A DNA stretch of 64,000 nt from Verrucomicrobiota bacterium (GCA_020831625.1 JAFIGD010000013.1:1-64000), one strand, 5' to 3'. Numbered from the stretch's first letter, positions 8,842-17,331 are shown. Program-made: numbers and translations. The notes: generated by a model not told the origin, from the sequence alone.

Positions 8842-9066
8842 ATGCAAAAGATACAAGTCTTGTTTCCCGATCCACTTATGCGTCAGTTGCGTCAGACTGC
8901 GGCCCGGGAGGATCTGCCTGTCAGTGAGGTGATCCGTCGGGCCACGGAGCTGTGGCTGGAGCGTTTTCCCGCAGTCTCCTCCGGTCAGCAACAGCAGGTG
9001 CCTGTTGTCCGGTTGGGGAAATGCAAGGTTTCCGCCGAAGAACTGAAAGAGCTGATCTATGATTAG
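8842..9066 (+). CDS. Ribbon-helix-helix antitoxin (VapB-like)
   Basis: A 74-residue protein starting MQKIQVLFPDPL, a short beta strand followed by two helices (LPVSEVIRRATELWLERF), the ribbon-helix-helix pattern of DNA-binding antitoxins. It overlaps the PIN toxin gene by 8 bases, the usual antitoxin-first order. The C-terminal half would wrap the toxin. I use the ATG at 8842 because an upstream ATG at 8815 would place the operator palindrome inside the gene, and because TATCAT lies exactly 12 bases before 8842. It likely represses its own promoter through the palindrome at 8821-8839. Confidence 0.8.
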   Translation: MQKIQVLFPDPLMRQLRQTAAREDLPVSEVIRRATELWLERFPAVSSGQQQQVPVVRLGKCKVSAEELKELIYD

Positions 9067-9493
9067 TCTGGACACCAATATTCTGATTTATGCCGTAAAT
9101 CAGGATTGTGAAGAACATGATCGTGCGAGAGCGGTTTATCAGGAGATGTTGTCCCGTCCATCTGAATGGATCATCAGTGATCAGGTGCTTTTTGAATTTT
9201 ACCGTGCGCTCAGGAATCCAAAGATTTTTGAGTTCCCACTCACGCACACGGAGGCCTTGCATCAGATTACGTTCCTGCGGGAGGAAACCGGAGTTCTTCA
9301 CTGCGCATATGAGCATCGGTTATGGGAGACCTTCATGAAGCCTTTTCAAAACAGTCAGCCGAAATCGGTACAGATTTTTGATTACGTTCTCGCCACGACC
9401 CTGCTCGCCAACGGGGTGAATACGTTTTACACCCGCAACATCAAAGATTTTAAACGTTTTTCCTTTAAAGAACTGGTTAATCCGGTTGACTGA
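9059..9493 (+). CDS. PIN-domain toxin (VapC-like ribonuclease)
   Basis: A 144-residue PIN-domain protein: LDTNILIYA with the first catalytic Asp at residue 5, an acidic residue in VLFEFYRAL, FDYVLA with a later Asp, and the C-terminal YTRNIKDF motif. These acidic residues hold Mg2+ or Mn2+ for RNA cleavage, in VapC toxins often tRNA or rRNA. It is encoded with, and overlaps, its antitoxin. Its C-terminal motif differs from the two other PIN toxins in the window, so it belongs to a separate subgroup. The RNA target is unknown. Confidence 0.85.
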   Translation: MISLDTNILIYAVNQDCEEHDRARAVYQEMLSRPSEWIISDQVLFEFYRALRNPKIFEFPLTHTEALHQITFLREETGVLHCAYEHRLWETFMKPFQNSQPKSVQIFDYVLATTLLANGVNTFYTRNIKDFKRFSFKELVNPVD

Positions 9494-9496
9494 TTT

Positions 9497-10558
9497 TCAG
9501 GATACGCGGAATGTCTCCCGCTCCAGCCAGTCGGGCATGAGGGTGATGGTGCGGGGCTCTTCGACGGGGCCGCGGATGCCGTAGTGGATCTGGGAATCGA
9601 TCTGATCGATGGCGGCGCGGCCGATTTTCATTTGGTTGATCAAATATCCGCTGAGGGGATCGTACCATTTGTCATTCGGGCGGATGTGGAGGCTGATGAA
9701 GACGAGATCCTCCGGGATTTTAAAGCCGTTTTGAATCAACGCGTAATAAAATTCGGGTCCATACCCGATGACCGCGTCGGGTTTGTGTTTGCGGACGTAG
9801 TCCACAAATTCTTCCCGCATGGTCACGGACTGCTCTTTGGTCAGGGTTTGTTTGTAGGTGAAGACCCTTGGGGCTTGATCGGGGTGCAGGCGCTTGCCGA
9901 TGGAGGCGATGGCCCCGAAGCGGAGGTCGGTTTCCTCGATTTCTCCGGTTTGCTCGGCGAGCACCACCACGATGTTGCGGCGGCCCGCTCTCCAGGCGCG
10001 CTGGTAGGCCTGACGGGTGATTCCAAAAAAGTCGGTTTTCACCCAGTGAAAGCGGCGGGCGAGATGCGGCTCCACGCCGCCGCAGGCGACGACACAGAAA
10101 AGCTCCCAGGGGAAATCAAATTCCTCTTTGGCGTCCCGCACCGGGCCCAGAAGAATGCCGGCAAAGCCCCGCTGATACAGGGTGCGCCCCAGAGCGGGAA
10201 GTGATTTCTGGGTGCTGAGTTCAACGTGTTCCAGGCGGTATCCCAGTTCCTGTGCGCGGGGGGCCGCGCCGTTCATGTAAGCGGTGACGTACGGGTAGTT
10301 TTGCTTCGCCGGATTCGTGATATTCGGCAGGCAGGTGAAATAAGCGATTCCCAGGCCTTCGAAGGTTTCCGATTTGCGGAACTGCCGCGAGGCGAGTGAG
10401 GACAGCAATGGATTGGGGGTGTAGCCCAGCTCCTGTGCCAACTTCCGGATTTCATCCCGGGTTTGGGCTTTGATGCGGGGATCGTTCCGCAGGGCGAGGG
10501 AAACGGTGGAGACGGATACTCCGGCTTTTTCGGCAATGGTTTTTAACGTGACTCGCAT
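9497..10558 (-). CDS. LacI family transcriptional regulator
   Basis: A 353-residue LacI/GalR-family repressor. The N-terminal helix-turn-helix reads VTLKTIAEKAGVSVSTVSLALRN... (classic LacI headpiece), the hinge follows near residue 50, and a periplasmic-binding-protein-like sensor fills the rest. The ATG at 10558 is chosen because it starts the headpiece directly and because TATGAT sits 12 bases upstream with TGGACC 17 bases further. It is divergent from an MDR dehydrogenase. The dyad at 10594-10608 abuts this gene's -35 box, so a protein bound there would affect transcription of the regulator gene too. Ligand unknown; a sugar is likely for the family. Confidence 0.92.
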   Translation of the reverse strand: MRVTLKTIAEKAGVSVSTVSLALRNDPRIKAQTRDEIRKLAQELGYTPNPLLSSLASRQFRKSETFEGLGIAYFTCLPNITNPAKQNYPYVTAYMNGAAPRAQELGYRLEHVELSTQKSLPALGRTLYQRGFAGILLGPVRDAKEEFDFPWELFCVVACGGVEPHLARRFHWVKTDFFGITRQAYQRAWRAGRRNIVVVLAEQTGEIEETDLRFGAIASIGKRLHPDQAPRVFTYKQTLTKEQSVTMREEFVDYVRKHKPDAVIGYGPEFYYALIQNGFKIPEDLVFISLHIRPNDKWYDPLSGYLINQMKIGRAAIDQIDSQIHYGIRGPVEEPRTITLMPDWLERETFRVS

Positions 10559-10564
10559 GTTTGA

Positions 10565-10664
10565 ATCATAATGCAATCCGGCACGGAGGTCCATTCAACA
10601 GATTGAAAATCACGGCATTTTTTTGGAATCGAATTCGGGCGGCGCGCGGGGCAAAGTCAAATCC
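10565..10664. promoter_or_regulatory. Divergent lacI / dehydrogenase control region
   Basis: For the regulator (minus strand): TGGACC (10588-10593), 17 bases, TATGAT (10565-10570), six bases to its ATG. The dyad TTCAACAGATTGAAA (10594-10608) directly adjoins that -35 box and ends 56 bases before the dehydrogenase ATG at 10665. On the plus side the candidate -35 (TCGAAT, 10629-10634) and -10 (CAAAGT) are weak. Confidence 0.55.
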
Positions 10665-11642
10665 ATGAATCATCGACATTTATTTTGTGAAGCTCCGGGG
10701 CGTATGACGCTGCGCGAATCGACGTGTCTCGATTTGGAGGCGGGCGAGGTGCGGGTGGCTGTGCAGACCTCGGGGATCAGTCCGGGAACCGAATCCCGCT
10801 GCTTTGCCGGGAAGCAGCCCGGCGCGCCGGCGGAAGGGTTTATTCCCGGCTATCAATGTGTGGGGCAGGTGAGTGAAAGCCGTTCGGCGCTTTATCGGGA
10901 GGGGGATCTTTTGTTTTGTTCGGGAACCGGCCGCAGTGTGTTGCCCCGGATGTGGGGCGGTCACACGTCGGAGGCGGTGGTCCATGAATCAAAGGCGTTC
11001 CGGCTGCCGGAACATGCGCCGCTGCAGACGGCGGCACTGGCGAAGCTTGCGGCGATCGCCCGGCACGGACTCCGGATGGCGGCGGTGCGGCCGGGCGAGC
11101 GGGTGGCGGTGACGGGGCTGGGGCCGGTGGGGTTCTTCTCCGCCGCGATTCTCTTGATGCGGGGCGCCCATCCGGTCGGCTTCGATGTCTCCGCCCGGCG
11201 CTGCGCCCTGTTCGAAGCCCTGGGGGGGCGGGCGGTGCTGGTCGATCCCGCCGCGCCGCTGAATGATCAGATCGCGGCCGCGCTTGCTCCGGATGTGGTG
11301 ATCGACGCGACGGGGGTGCCTTCGCTTCTGAACGCGCTGATTCAATCCGGTCCCGAACTTCCCTGGGGCGAGACGCTGCGTCCGGGGCTTCGGCTGGTGG
11401 TGCAGGGCAGCTATCCGGCGGATGTGGTCTTCGACTATGACACCGCGTTCACGCGGGAAGTGACGCTGATGTTTCCGCGCGACAACACGCCGAATGATGT
11501 GCGGGATGTTCTGGCCTGGATGTGCGACGGTCGCCTGCGCCTGCCGGAGGGCGCCGTGGCCGCGGTTCAGCCTGAAGCGGCGCAGACGGTGTATGAAACG
11601 CTGCGTGAGGATTCCTGCTTGGCCCGGGTGTTTGAATGGTAA
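10665..11642 (+). CDS. Zinc-type medium-chain dehydrogenase/reductase family oxidoreductase
   Basis: A 325-residue MDR-family protein: N-terminal GroES-like domain (GISPGTESRCF... GYQCVGQV) and a C-terminal Rossmann domain with the nucleotide-binding GLGPVGFFSA motif near residue 160. The Cys ligands of the structural zinc are not evident, and the N-terminal pattern resembles the BchC/sugar-dehydrogenase-like branch that often lacks it. It would oxidise or reduce an alcohol or sugar with NAD(P). It starts 106 bases from a divergent LacI regulator and shares the upstream dyad with carbohydrate genes, so a role in sugar conversion is likely. Substrate not determined. Confidence 0.75.
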   Translation: MNHRHLFCEAPGRMTLRESTCLDLEAGEVRVAVQTSGISPGTESRCFAGKQPGAPAEGFIPGYQCVGQVSESRSALYREGDLLFCSGTGRSVLPRMWGGHTSEAVVHESKAFRLPEHAPLQTAALAKLAAIARHGLRMAAVRPGERVAVTGLGPVGFFSAAILLMRGAHPVGFDVSARRCALFEALGGRAVLVDPAAPLNDQIAAALAPDVVIDATGVPSLLNALIQSGPELPWGETLRPGLRLVVQGSYPADVVFDYDTAFTREVTLMFPRDNTPNDVRDVLAWMCDGRLRLPEGAVAAVQPEAAQTVYETLREDSCLARVFEW

Positions 11643-11655
11643 CAGGCGAAAAAAC

Positions 11656-12063
11656 TTAATCGGCGAAGGGGTTTATGACGTTGGTGTTTCCGAGAACGAA
11701 TCCGTTTTGAAAGTCTTCTGAATATAAGATGTCACAGGAGGACTCGATTGCCGCCGCCAGAATGCTCGCATCCCAATGGGAGAGGGAATACCGTTTTTTT
11801 AATTGCCAGGCCTGCTGCAGGAGGGGCAGCGTCACGGGGACCACTTGTAAATCGTCCAGGGTCTGCAAAAAACGCTCCACACCTTTTTCGCCGATGTTCA
11901 GCTTCGGTTTTCTCAGGGCGTTTGCAATGTATTCCTGCACAACCTGCGTCGAAAAGATAAAATCATTGCTCAAAATCAGATCCCGGGCAATCTGCCTTTT
12001 CTCTTTGTCCGCTTCTGCTTTCGATGAGGCGTAAAGTAAAATATTGGTGTCAAGAAAGACCAT
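11656..12063 (-). CDS. PIN-domain toxin (VapC-like ribonuclease)
   Basis: A 135-residue PIN-domain protein with FLDTNILLYA (Asp5), QEYIANAL (central Glu), HWDASILAA (Asp) and a C-terminal YSEDFQNG motif, the four acidic positions of an active metal-dependent RNase. It follows its antitoxin with a 2-base gap. The YSED..G..VNPF ending is shared with the toxin at 46085, so these two are paralogous or same-subfamily modules, unlike the toxin at 9059. It is convergent with the MDR dehydrogenase, whose stop is only 13 bases away. Confidence 0.87.
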   Translation of the reverse strand: MVFLDTNILLYASSKAEADKEKRQIARDLILSNDFIFSTQVVQEYIANALRKPKLNIGEKGVERFLQTLDDLQVVPVTLPLLQQAWQLKKRYSLSHWDASILAAAIESSCDILYSEDFQNGFVLGNTNVINPFAD

Positions 12064-12065
12064 GA

Positions 12066-12326
12066 TTAATCCTGCCCGAACCGGTTCAACCGTTGGTTGT
12101 AAATTTCTTCGCGGCTCAACGGGGCCACGGGTTCATGATTATCGGCATCCAGGGCTTCCAGGAAAGACTCCGCTCTTTTCCGGCGGATCGCTTCCCGGTC
12201 CACCGGATTTTGCATGACCTGATCCAGGCCGGCCAAAACCAGTTCGCGCAAGGTCGTTTTCCGCTGCGCCGCAAGTACCTTCGCGGCATGAAACATTTCG
12301 TCCGGGACATCAATTGTCGTTCTCAT
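12066..12326 (-). CDS. Antitoxin of PIN toxin pair 2 (VapB-like)
   Basis: An 86-residue protein if begun at MRTTIDVPDE (12326); a second ATG at 12335 would add three residues. The N-terminal strand RTTIDVPD followed by helices is the ribbon-helix-helix pattern of VapB-type antitoxins; the C-terminal part (PLSREEIYNQRLNRF) would contact the toxin. The toxin gene follows after 2 bases. Upstream, GCATAAAT is repeated twice in tandem (12340-12355), an AT-rich direct repeat suited to an autoregulatory operator. Confidence 0.75.
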   Translation of the reverse strand: MRTTIDVPDEMFHAAKVLAAQRKTTLRELVLAGLDQVMQNPVDREAIRRKRAESFLEALDADNHEPVAPLSREEIYNQRLNRFGQD

Positions 12327-12339
12327 AGTTTTCATACTA

Positions 12340-12355
12340 GCATAAATGCATAAAT
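12340..12355. promoter_or_regulatory. Tandem 8-bp repeat upstream of TA pair 2
   Basis: Two head-to-tail copies of GCATAAAT with a central ATGCAT palindrome, located 5-30 bases upstream of the two candidate antitoxin starts. A candidate antitoxin operator and part of the promoter; inferred from position only. Confidence 0.4.
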
Positions 12356-12379
12356 ATGAAATCAAAAAACCTGAAAAAT

Positions 12380-12450
12380 TTCAACGGTTCGAATTCTTCG
12401 GACGTGTTCCGGGATTGTGAACGGTCTGATTGCGGCGTTTAATTGGCAAT
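12380..12450 (+). promoter_or_regulatory. Degenerate dyad and leaderless promoter of sulfatase
   Basis: TTCAACGGTTCGAAT (12380-12394) is a diverged copy of the dyad and ends 56 bases before the ATG at 12451. TTGTGA (12415-12420) with a 17-18-base spacer precedes TTTAATT (12438-12444), whose hexamer begins 12-13 bases before the ATG. No Shine-Dalgarno is present. Confidence 0.5.
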
Positions 12451-13920
12451 ATGAGTGTACGACGGAATTTGATCATTGTCACCGTGGATGAGATGCGCGG
12501 GGACTGCCTGGGGGTCAATGGCGGCTGGCCGGATGTGAGCACGCCGCACATGGACGCGCTGGCCCGGCGCGGGGTGAACCTGACCCGTCATTTCACCACC
12601 TTTCCCAAATGCGTGCCGGCCCGGATCAGTTTGACCACCGGGCGGTATTCGCACACGGACGGGTACCGGAACATTTTCCAGCATCTTCCCGCCGGTCAGC
12701 CGGACCTGTTGTCGACCCTGATTGAATCGGGATACAAAACCGCGTTGTTCGGAAAAAACCATTGTTGGGAAAATGTGTTGGAGGCCACCCACACCCCGCC
12801 CGAGTTGGCGCCGGGTCAGACCGGGCACCGGTTGGACGAGCATTCCTGGACCAACGGGTACAAAAAAATCTATGACCGGGTGATGTCGGAAAAAGAGGCC
12901 GGGCCGCAGCCGGAAAGTGAGGCGTATGTCCGCCGAAACCGGAAATATCAGGACGAGGCTTTTGCGGAGCAGGCGGTGCATTTTTTGCGGGAGGATGTGG
13001 ACCCGGACCGTCCGTTTTATCTGCATGTGAATTTCAATGCGCCCCATCCCCGCTATGAAGTGGAGGAGCCCTGGTATTCGAGGGTCAACCGGGACACTCT
13101 GAAACCGTTTCCGCACGATCTGCCTCTCAACGCGCCGCTTTCCATGAAGTATCAACGGAAAATCCGTTTGGGAGGGGCGGTTTCCGGGGAAACGCTGCGG
13201 GAGGTCCAGGCGGTTTACTTCGGAATGATTGCCAAGGTGGACCAGCTCTGCGGCCGGATTTTTAATGAAATCGAGGCGAAAGGGCTTTGGGACAATACGG
13301 TGGTGGTGTTCTTGTCGGACCACGGGGACTTTGCCGGTCAGTACGGATTGTGGGAAAAGTGGGACACGAGTTTCAACGACTGCCTGACGCGGGTGCCGAT
13401 GGTGATGGTGGCGCCGGATCTGCCGGTCGGGATCGATTTTATGGGCCTGAGTGATCACACCGATGTGGCGCCGACCCTGTGCGATCTGCTCGGGGTGCCC
13501 CGTTTCGCGGGCATTCAGGGGAAGAGTCTGCTTCCGGTGCTGCGGGGTGAGCGGAGCGGGCGCGGGGCGGTGTTCGCGAACGGGGGACATGAAAAAGAAT
13601 CCCGCAAGCGGGTGATCGATCCGTTCAAGGATGAGGACCCGGCCCTGGTTCATATCCGCAGTGACAAACAGCAAACCTATTTACGCTATCCCGATTCCAT
13701 GGCCCGCGCCAAGATGGTCCGCACCCAAACGCATAAGCTGGTCTATCGCGAAACCGGAGATCATGAGTTGTATGACCTGACGTTTGACCCGCATGAGATG
13801 CATAACCGGTTTGGGGATCCGGCCCTGCGCGATGTGCGCGAGGCGCTGCTGATGAAATTACTCGACTGGGGCATCCGCACCGACACCGAATATCCGCGGC
13901 AAACGGTGGTGAGCGCATAA
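12451..13920 (+). CDS. Sulfatase (S1 family, formylglycine-dependent)
   Basis: A 489-residue sulfatase of the alkaline phosphatase superfamily. The metal-binding start NLIIVTVDEMRGD and the active-site motif C54-V-P-A-R58 are intact; C54 would be converted to formylglycine by a separate maturase. Later, FLSDHGDFAGQYG supplies further metal ligands. No signal peptide is visible, so it either acts in the cytoplasm on imported sulfated oligosaccharides or is exported by an unrecognised route. It lies next to a GH9-like enzyme on the same strand, which fits degradation of a sulfated polysaccharide. The substrate cannot be named from sequence. Confidence 0.93.
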   Translation: MSVRRNLIIVTVDEMRGDCLGVNGGWPDVSTPHMDALARRGVNLTRHFTTFPKCVPARISLTTGRYSHTDGYRNIFQHLPAGQPDLLSTLIESGYKTALFGKNHCWENVLEATHTPPELAPGQTGHRLDEHSWTNGYKKIYDRVMSEKEAGPQPESEAYVRRNRKYQDEAFAEQAVHFLREDVDPDRPFYLHVNFNAPHPRYEVEEPWYSRVNRDTLKPFPHDLPLNAPLSMKYQRKIRLGGAVSGETLREVQAVYFGMIAKVDQLCGRIFNEIEAKGLWDNTVVVFLSDHGDFAGQYGLWEKWDTSFNDCLTRVPMVMVAPDLPVGIDFMGLSDHTDVAPTLCDLLGVPRFAGIQGKSLLPVLRGERSGRGAVFANGGHEKESRKRVIDPFKDEDPALVHIRSDKQQTYLRYPDSMARAKMVRTQTHKLVYRETGDHELYDLTFDPHEMHNRFGDPALRDVREALLMKLLDWGIRTDTEYPRQTVVSA

Positions 13921-13971
13921 GAAGAGGTCAGGAGGTAGAGGTTAGAGGGTAGAGATCAGGACTTGACCCTT

Positions 13972-14020
13972 ATTCTTAATCTTAATCTTAATCATAATCT
14001 TAATCATAATCTTAATCATC
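13972..14020 (+). repeat. Hexanucleotide repeat (CTTAAT)n downstream of sulfatase
   Basis: Three perfect CTTAAT units, then alternating CATAAT and CTTAAT, ending CATCATCC. It begins about 50 bases after the sulfatase stop. The same unit occurs at 48932-48976; read along the sense strand of the upstream gene, both loci are CTTAAT repeats. The preceding ~45 bases are a purine-rich, AGAGGT-like degenerate repeat. Confidence 0.85.
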
Positions 14021-14075
14021 ATCCCGATCCAACCTGAACGTCAATTTCATCGCAAATGGCCAGGATAACCCTAAA

Positions 14076-14171
14076 ATGAAGGAAACCCCGCTCATGAAAA
14101 CTCCGATCTTCCCGTTTCTGTTTATTTCCAAAGAATTATTGACTGTTCCCAGGTCGGGAGGTCGGCAATGA
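14076..14171 (+). CDS. Possible 31-codon leader ORF overlapping GH9-like start
   Basis: An ATG at 14076 opens 31 codons ending in a TGA that overlaps the next ATG (ATGA at 14168-14171). CAGGA lies about 10 bases before the ATG. The predicted peptide has a short hydrophobic centre (FPFLF). The stop/start overlap suggests translational coupling to the glycosidase, but a chance frame cannot be excluded. Confidence 0.25.
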   Translation: MKETPLMKTPIFPFLFISKELLTVPRSGGRQ

Positions 14172-17100
14172 AAAAGGTTTTATTTGGTTTTTTTGCGGTA
14201 TTTCCGCTCGTGTTCGGCGGTATGTTGCATCCGCTTGATGAGCAGCCCGACTACGCGTTTGACGCCTGGGAGGACAAACTTCAAAACATGAATCCCGGCC
14301 TCCGGCTGGAGGCGGACAGCGCCCGGGGAGGCTTCGGGTTCACCGGCCGCCGGGACCTGAGCGCGCTGGCGGAGCGGGTTCCGGAACTGACGCTCGACCT
14401 TGAGGCTGTGGGGCAGTCCCGCACCGTGCAGCTCCGTCTGTTCGACGCGGACCGCACCCGCGCCACCTTCCGCTTCCGGTTCTTCCGGTTGCCCGAGGGG
14501 GAAACCCACGTGCTGACGGAACTGAACGGCTTCCGGCTCGACAGTCCGGAGGCTGTGGATCAAGAGGGGGAAGACGGAGTTCTGGATTTGAGCAATATTA
14601 CCAACATTCAAATTCTCGGAGACTGGCGTCAGCAGCCGGTCCGTTTCGGGTTCAGAAAATTGGGAACGGTGGCGGACGCGGAGGTTTTTGAGAATCAGCG
14701 GGAGCAATACCGGGAACGGCTGCGACGGGAGGCGGAGGCGGCGGCCGCAGCCTTGATCTCCCGTGAGGAACGGCTTGCCGCGTTGCTGGAACACGGCGCG
14801 GAGCGGAGCCGGGAGTCCCCCCGGATTGAACGGGTTTGGACCGTGCATGACCGCATGGTGGCGGTGGAAATCCGTGAATTTGAACTGACAAAAATGGGGC
14901 AGCATCCACTGGATCCGGACGACACACGCGAGGTCCGCCCCGGTGCCCGCGCCCCGGAGGTGCTGGCCTGGGTGGACGGCGTTCCGGCCATGGAACCCAA
15001 ATTTCTGGAGATTCTGGAGCAGACCTCCGAAGGGCGGAAAGCGGTGGGGATCCCGCTTCCGAAGATCGGAAAGGTTTGGTACGCGGACAGGATTTCCGGT
15101 GAGGCGATTGATCAGGATCTGTTGCAGGAGCCAAAGGCATGGCGGATTCTTTTCGAATCGGGCGCATGGGTCAACCCCGTCGCCGTACACCGGAAAAGCA
15201 GGCCGGTGGACGGACACCGGGTGGGCGATCCGCAGGCGGTTCTGCACACCGTGTATCTGGAGCTTGAGGAACCGCTTCCGGAAGATGAGAGCGTGGAGGT
15301 GTTCCCCCGGGCGGTGAACACACGGCAGGCGCAGGTGCCGCTGTCGCCTGGATTCCGAAGCAATCTGAACGAGGCGATTCAGGTGTCACAGATCGGGTAT
15401 CGTCCGGATGATCCGTTCAAGTCGGCCACACTTTCGCTGTGGCTGGGCACCGGCGGCGCATTATCCTTTGACACCTGGGACGGCAAACCGTTTTACCTGC
15501 TGCCCGACGGCGGGGGGGAGCCGGTGGAGGCGGGCGTGGTCCGCAAGGCTCGGGATGTGACAGAGGTGGAGACCGCTTTCCGCAATGCCCGGAACCATAG
15601 TCATACGCATATCTATCATCTGGACTTTTCGGATTTTGATCAGACCGGCGTTTGGCGGGTGTATGTGCCGGGTCTGGGTGTGAGTTTTCCGTTTCCGATT
15701 CAGGAGGATGCCTGGACTCAAGCCTTCCGGACCAGCATGATGGGCTTTTTGCATCACCGGAGCGGAATCGCTCTGGGACCGCCGCTTACGGAGTATGTGC
15801 GGCCGATTGGGTTTCATCCCGACGCGGGCACGCGCCTGTTGCAGACGGATGTGACCCGGCTGGACGGGGAATCCGCCGCGATTTTTGAATCGCTGAACCG
15901 TCTGCGCGACACGCCGCCCGAGGTGCCGGAGGCCTGGGGCGGGTATATGGACGCGGGCGACTGGGACCGGCGGTCCATGCATTTGACCGCCACCTATCTG
16001 AAACTGGAGCTGCTGGAAATGTTTCCGGAGGCGTTTGAAGCCATTCCGCTCGCGGTGCCCGAATCAGGAAACGGGTTGCCGGACCTGCTGAACGAGGCGT
16101 TGTGGAATATCGATTTTTACGGGCGTTTGCAGATGGAGCACGGCGGGGTGCGGGGCGGGGTGGAATCCACGGAGCATCCGCGCAACGGCGAGGCCAGCTG
16201 GCAGGAGTCGCTGCTGGTGGGTGTTTTTATGCCGGATCCGAACTCCAGTTATCAATTCGCCGCCAGCGCGGCCAGGGCCTCGCTGATTCTGCGGCGGTAC
16301 GACACCGGGCGGGCTGAAGCATTGGGAGAGGCCGCAAAACGGGCATGGACCTGGGCGCGGGCGAACGAGGATATTCTTTTGAATCCGGGAGAAGGGATCA
16401 GCCGCCGCCGCCCCGACGTGGAGGAATTTCACTGGGTGCGCCGCGCGGCCGCGCTGGAGTTGTACCGTCTCACGGGCGACAGGGGGTATCACGACACCTT
16501 TGAGTGGCGGAACCTGATTGTGAACGGAAACGAAAACGAGCACCGCGTGCAACGGCATGTGCTTTTCCGCTATGCGACGCTGGAGGAGGGGCTCGGGGAC
16601 GCGGCATTGCGGCAGGCGGCCCACGACGCGGTTCTGAGGCTGGGGGAAATCGCGCTCACGTTCCAGGCGGGCAACAGTTATCATCTGGCCACCGACGCTC
16701 CGAATTTGCCGCTGATGGGGTATGTGGGCTATTTTTCGGTGCCGGGGATGATCACCCCGATTCTGCCCCGCGCGCATTTTCTCAGCGGCGAGGAACGCTT
16801 CCTGGCGGCCACGGTGGCGGCGGCAAATTTCTCTGCCGGGGTCAATCCCAACAACATGACCTACACCACCGGCGTGGGCCTGCGCTGGCCGAACAATCCG
16901 CTGCACATCGACAGCCGCTACACCGCCCAGCCCGCCCCGGCGGGGATCACGGTGTACGGTCAGTCGGATCCACAGGAGAACTACGGATTCAACGAATGGG
17001 TTCACACCTGGCAGCTGGCCGACTCCACGGTGCCGCCCTCCCGCGAGTGGCCGACCGCCGAGGGATATTTTGACATTTTCCTTTGGCCCGCCCAAAGCGA

Positions 17101-17173
17101 ATACACTATCCATCAAACCCTCGGTCCGACGGCGTATCACTGGGGCTATTTGGCGGGGAGGGGGCGTTTCTGA
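14168..17173 (+). CDS. GH9-like glycoside hydrolase (cellulase-type), secreted
   Basis: A 1001-residue protein. Residues 1-19 form a signal peptide; GGGAGG precedes the ATG. Residues ~20-390 are a beta-rich and charged N-terminal region I do not recognise. About 395-500 is the Ig-like N-terminal cellulase domain (IQVSQIGYRPDDPFKSA). From ~510 comes an (alpha/alpha)6 barrel with GGYMDAGDWD (D595 and D598, the GH9 nucleophile-water aspartates), GNGLPDLLNE, and a C-terminal NEWVHTW block near 942 that replaces the usual GH9 acid region. GH9 enzymes cleave beta-1,4-glucans or related chains. It follows a sulfatase. A palindrome pair lies inside the gene at 15024-15073. Confidence 0.8.
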   Translation: MKKVLFGFFAVFPLVFGGMLHPLDEQPDYAFDAWEDKLQNMNPGLRLEADSARGGFGFTGRRDLSALAERVPELTLDLEAVGQSRTVQLRLFDADRTRATFRFRFFRLPEGETHVLTELNGFRLDSPEAVDQEGEDGVLDLSNITNIQILGDWRQQPVRFGFRKLGTVADAEVFENQREQYRERLRREAEAAAAALISREERLAALLEHGAERSRESPRIERVWTVHDRMVAVEIREFELTKMGQHPLDPDDTREVRPGARAPEVLAWVDGVPAMEPKFLEILEQTSEGRKAVGIPLPKIGKVWYADRISGEAIDQDLLQEPKAWRILFESGAWVNPVAVHRKSRPVDGHRVGDPQAVLHTVYLELEEPLPEDESVEVFPRAVNTRQAQVPLSPGFRSNLNEAIQVSQIGYRPDDPFKSATLSLWLGTGGALSFDTWDGKPFYLLPDGGGEPVEAGVVRKARDVTEVETAFRNARNHSHTHIYHLDFSDFDQTGVWRVYVPGLGVSFPFPIQEDAWTQAFRTSMMGFLHHRSGIALGPPLTEYVRPIGFHPDAGTRLLQTDVTRLDGESAAIFESLNRLRDTPPEVPEAWGGYMDAGDWDRRSMHLTATYLKLELLEMFPEAFEAIPLAVPESGNGLPDLLNEALWNIDFYGRLQMEHGGVRGGVESTEHPRNGEASWQESLLVGVFMPDPNSSYQFAASAARASLILRRYDTGRAEALGEAAKRAWTWARANEDILLNPGEGISRRRPDVEEFHWVRRAAALELYRLTGDRGYHDTFEWRNLIVNGNENEHRVQRHVLFRYATLEEGLGDAALRQAAHDAVLRLGEIALTFQAGNSYHLATDAPNLPLMGYVGYFSVPGMITPILPRAHFLSGEERFLAATVAAANFSAGVNPNNMTYTTGVGLRWPNNPLHIDSRYTAQPAPAGITVYGQSDPQENYGFNEWVHTWQLADSTVPPSREWPTAEGYFDIFLWPAQSEYTIHQTLGPTAYHWGYLAGRGRF
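15024..15073. repeat. Palindrome pair inside GH9-like gene
   Basis: TTCCGA-AGA-TCGGAA (15057-15071) and a diverged upstream copy, TCCGA-AGG-GCGGA (15026-15038), with centres 32 bp apart. This matches the spacing of the pairs at 4171-4220 and 45709-45759. Here both lie in coding sequence and may be chance, but the spacing agreement is notable. Confidence 0.35.
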
Positions 17174-17270
17174 GGGCCAACCTCCATTAAATCACAATCG
17201 TCTTACAGACAAGGACTGGATCACCCACGCGGGGGGATGGCTGTCGGGAGTGAGTCGGATTTAAAAGGAT

Positions 17271-17331
17271 TTCAATGGATTGAAATGCGGAGCCTTTGAC
17301 GGGAATCCCCCGAATGGGGTATGATGAAACC
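17271..17331 (+). promoter_or_regulatory. Perfect dyad and leaderless promoter of lipoprotein operon
   Basis: TTTCAAT-GG-ATTGAAA (17270-17285) is the most symmetric copy of the dyad. TTGACG (17296-17301), 18 bases, TATGAT (17320-17325) form a near-canonical promoter whose -10 starts 12 bases before the ATG at 17332. There is no Shine-Dalgarno. Confidence 0.7.

Noticed and set aside
12385..12395. tRNA T-loop-like string GGTTCGAATT
   Set aside because: No acceptor, D or anticodon arms around it; it fits the dyad upstream of the sulfatase. No tRNA gene found in the window.
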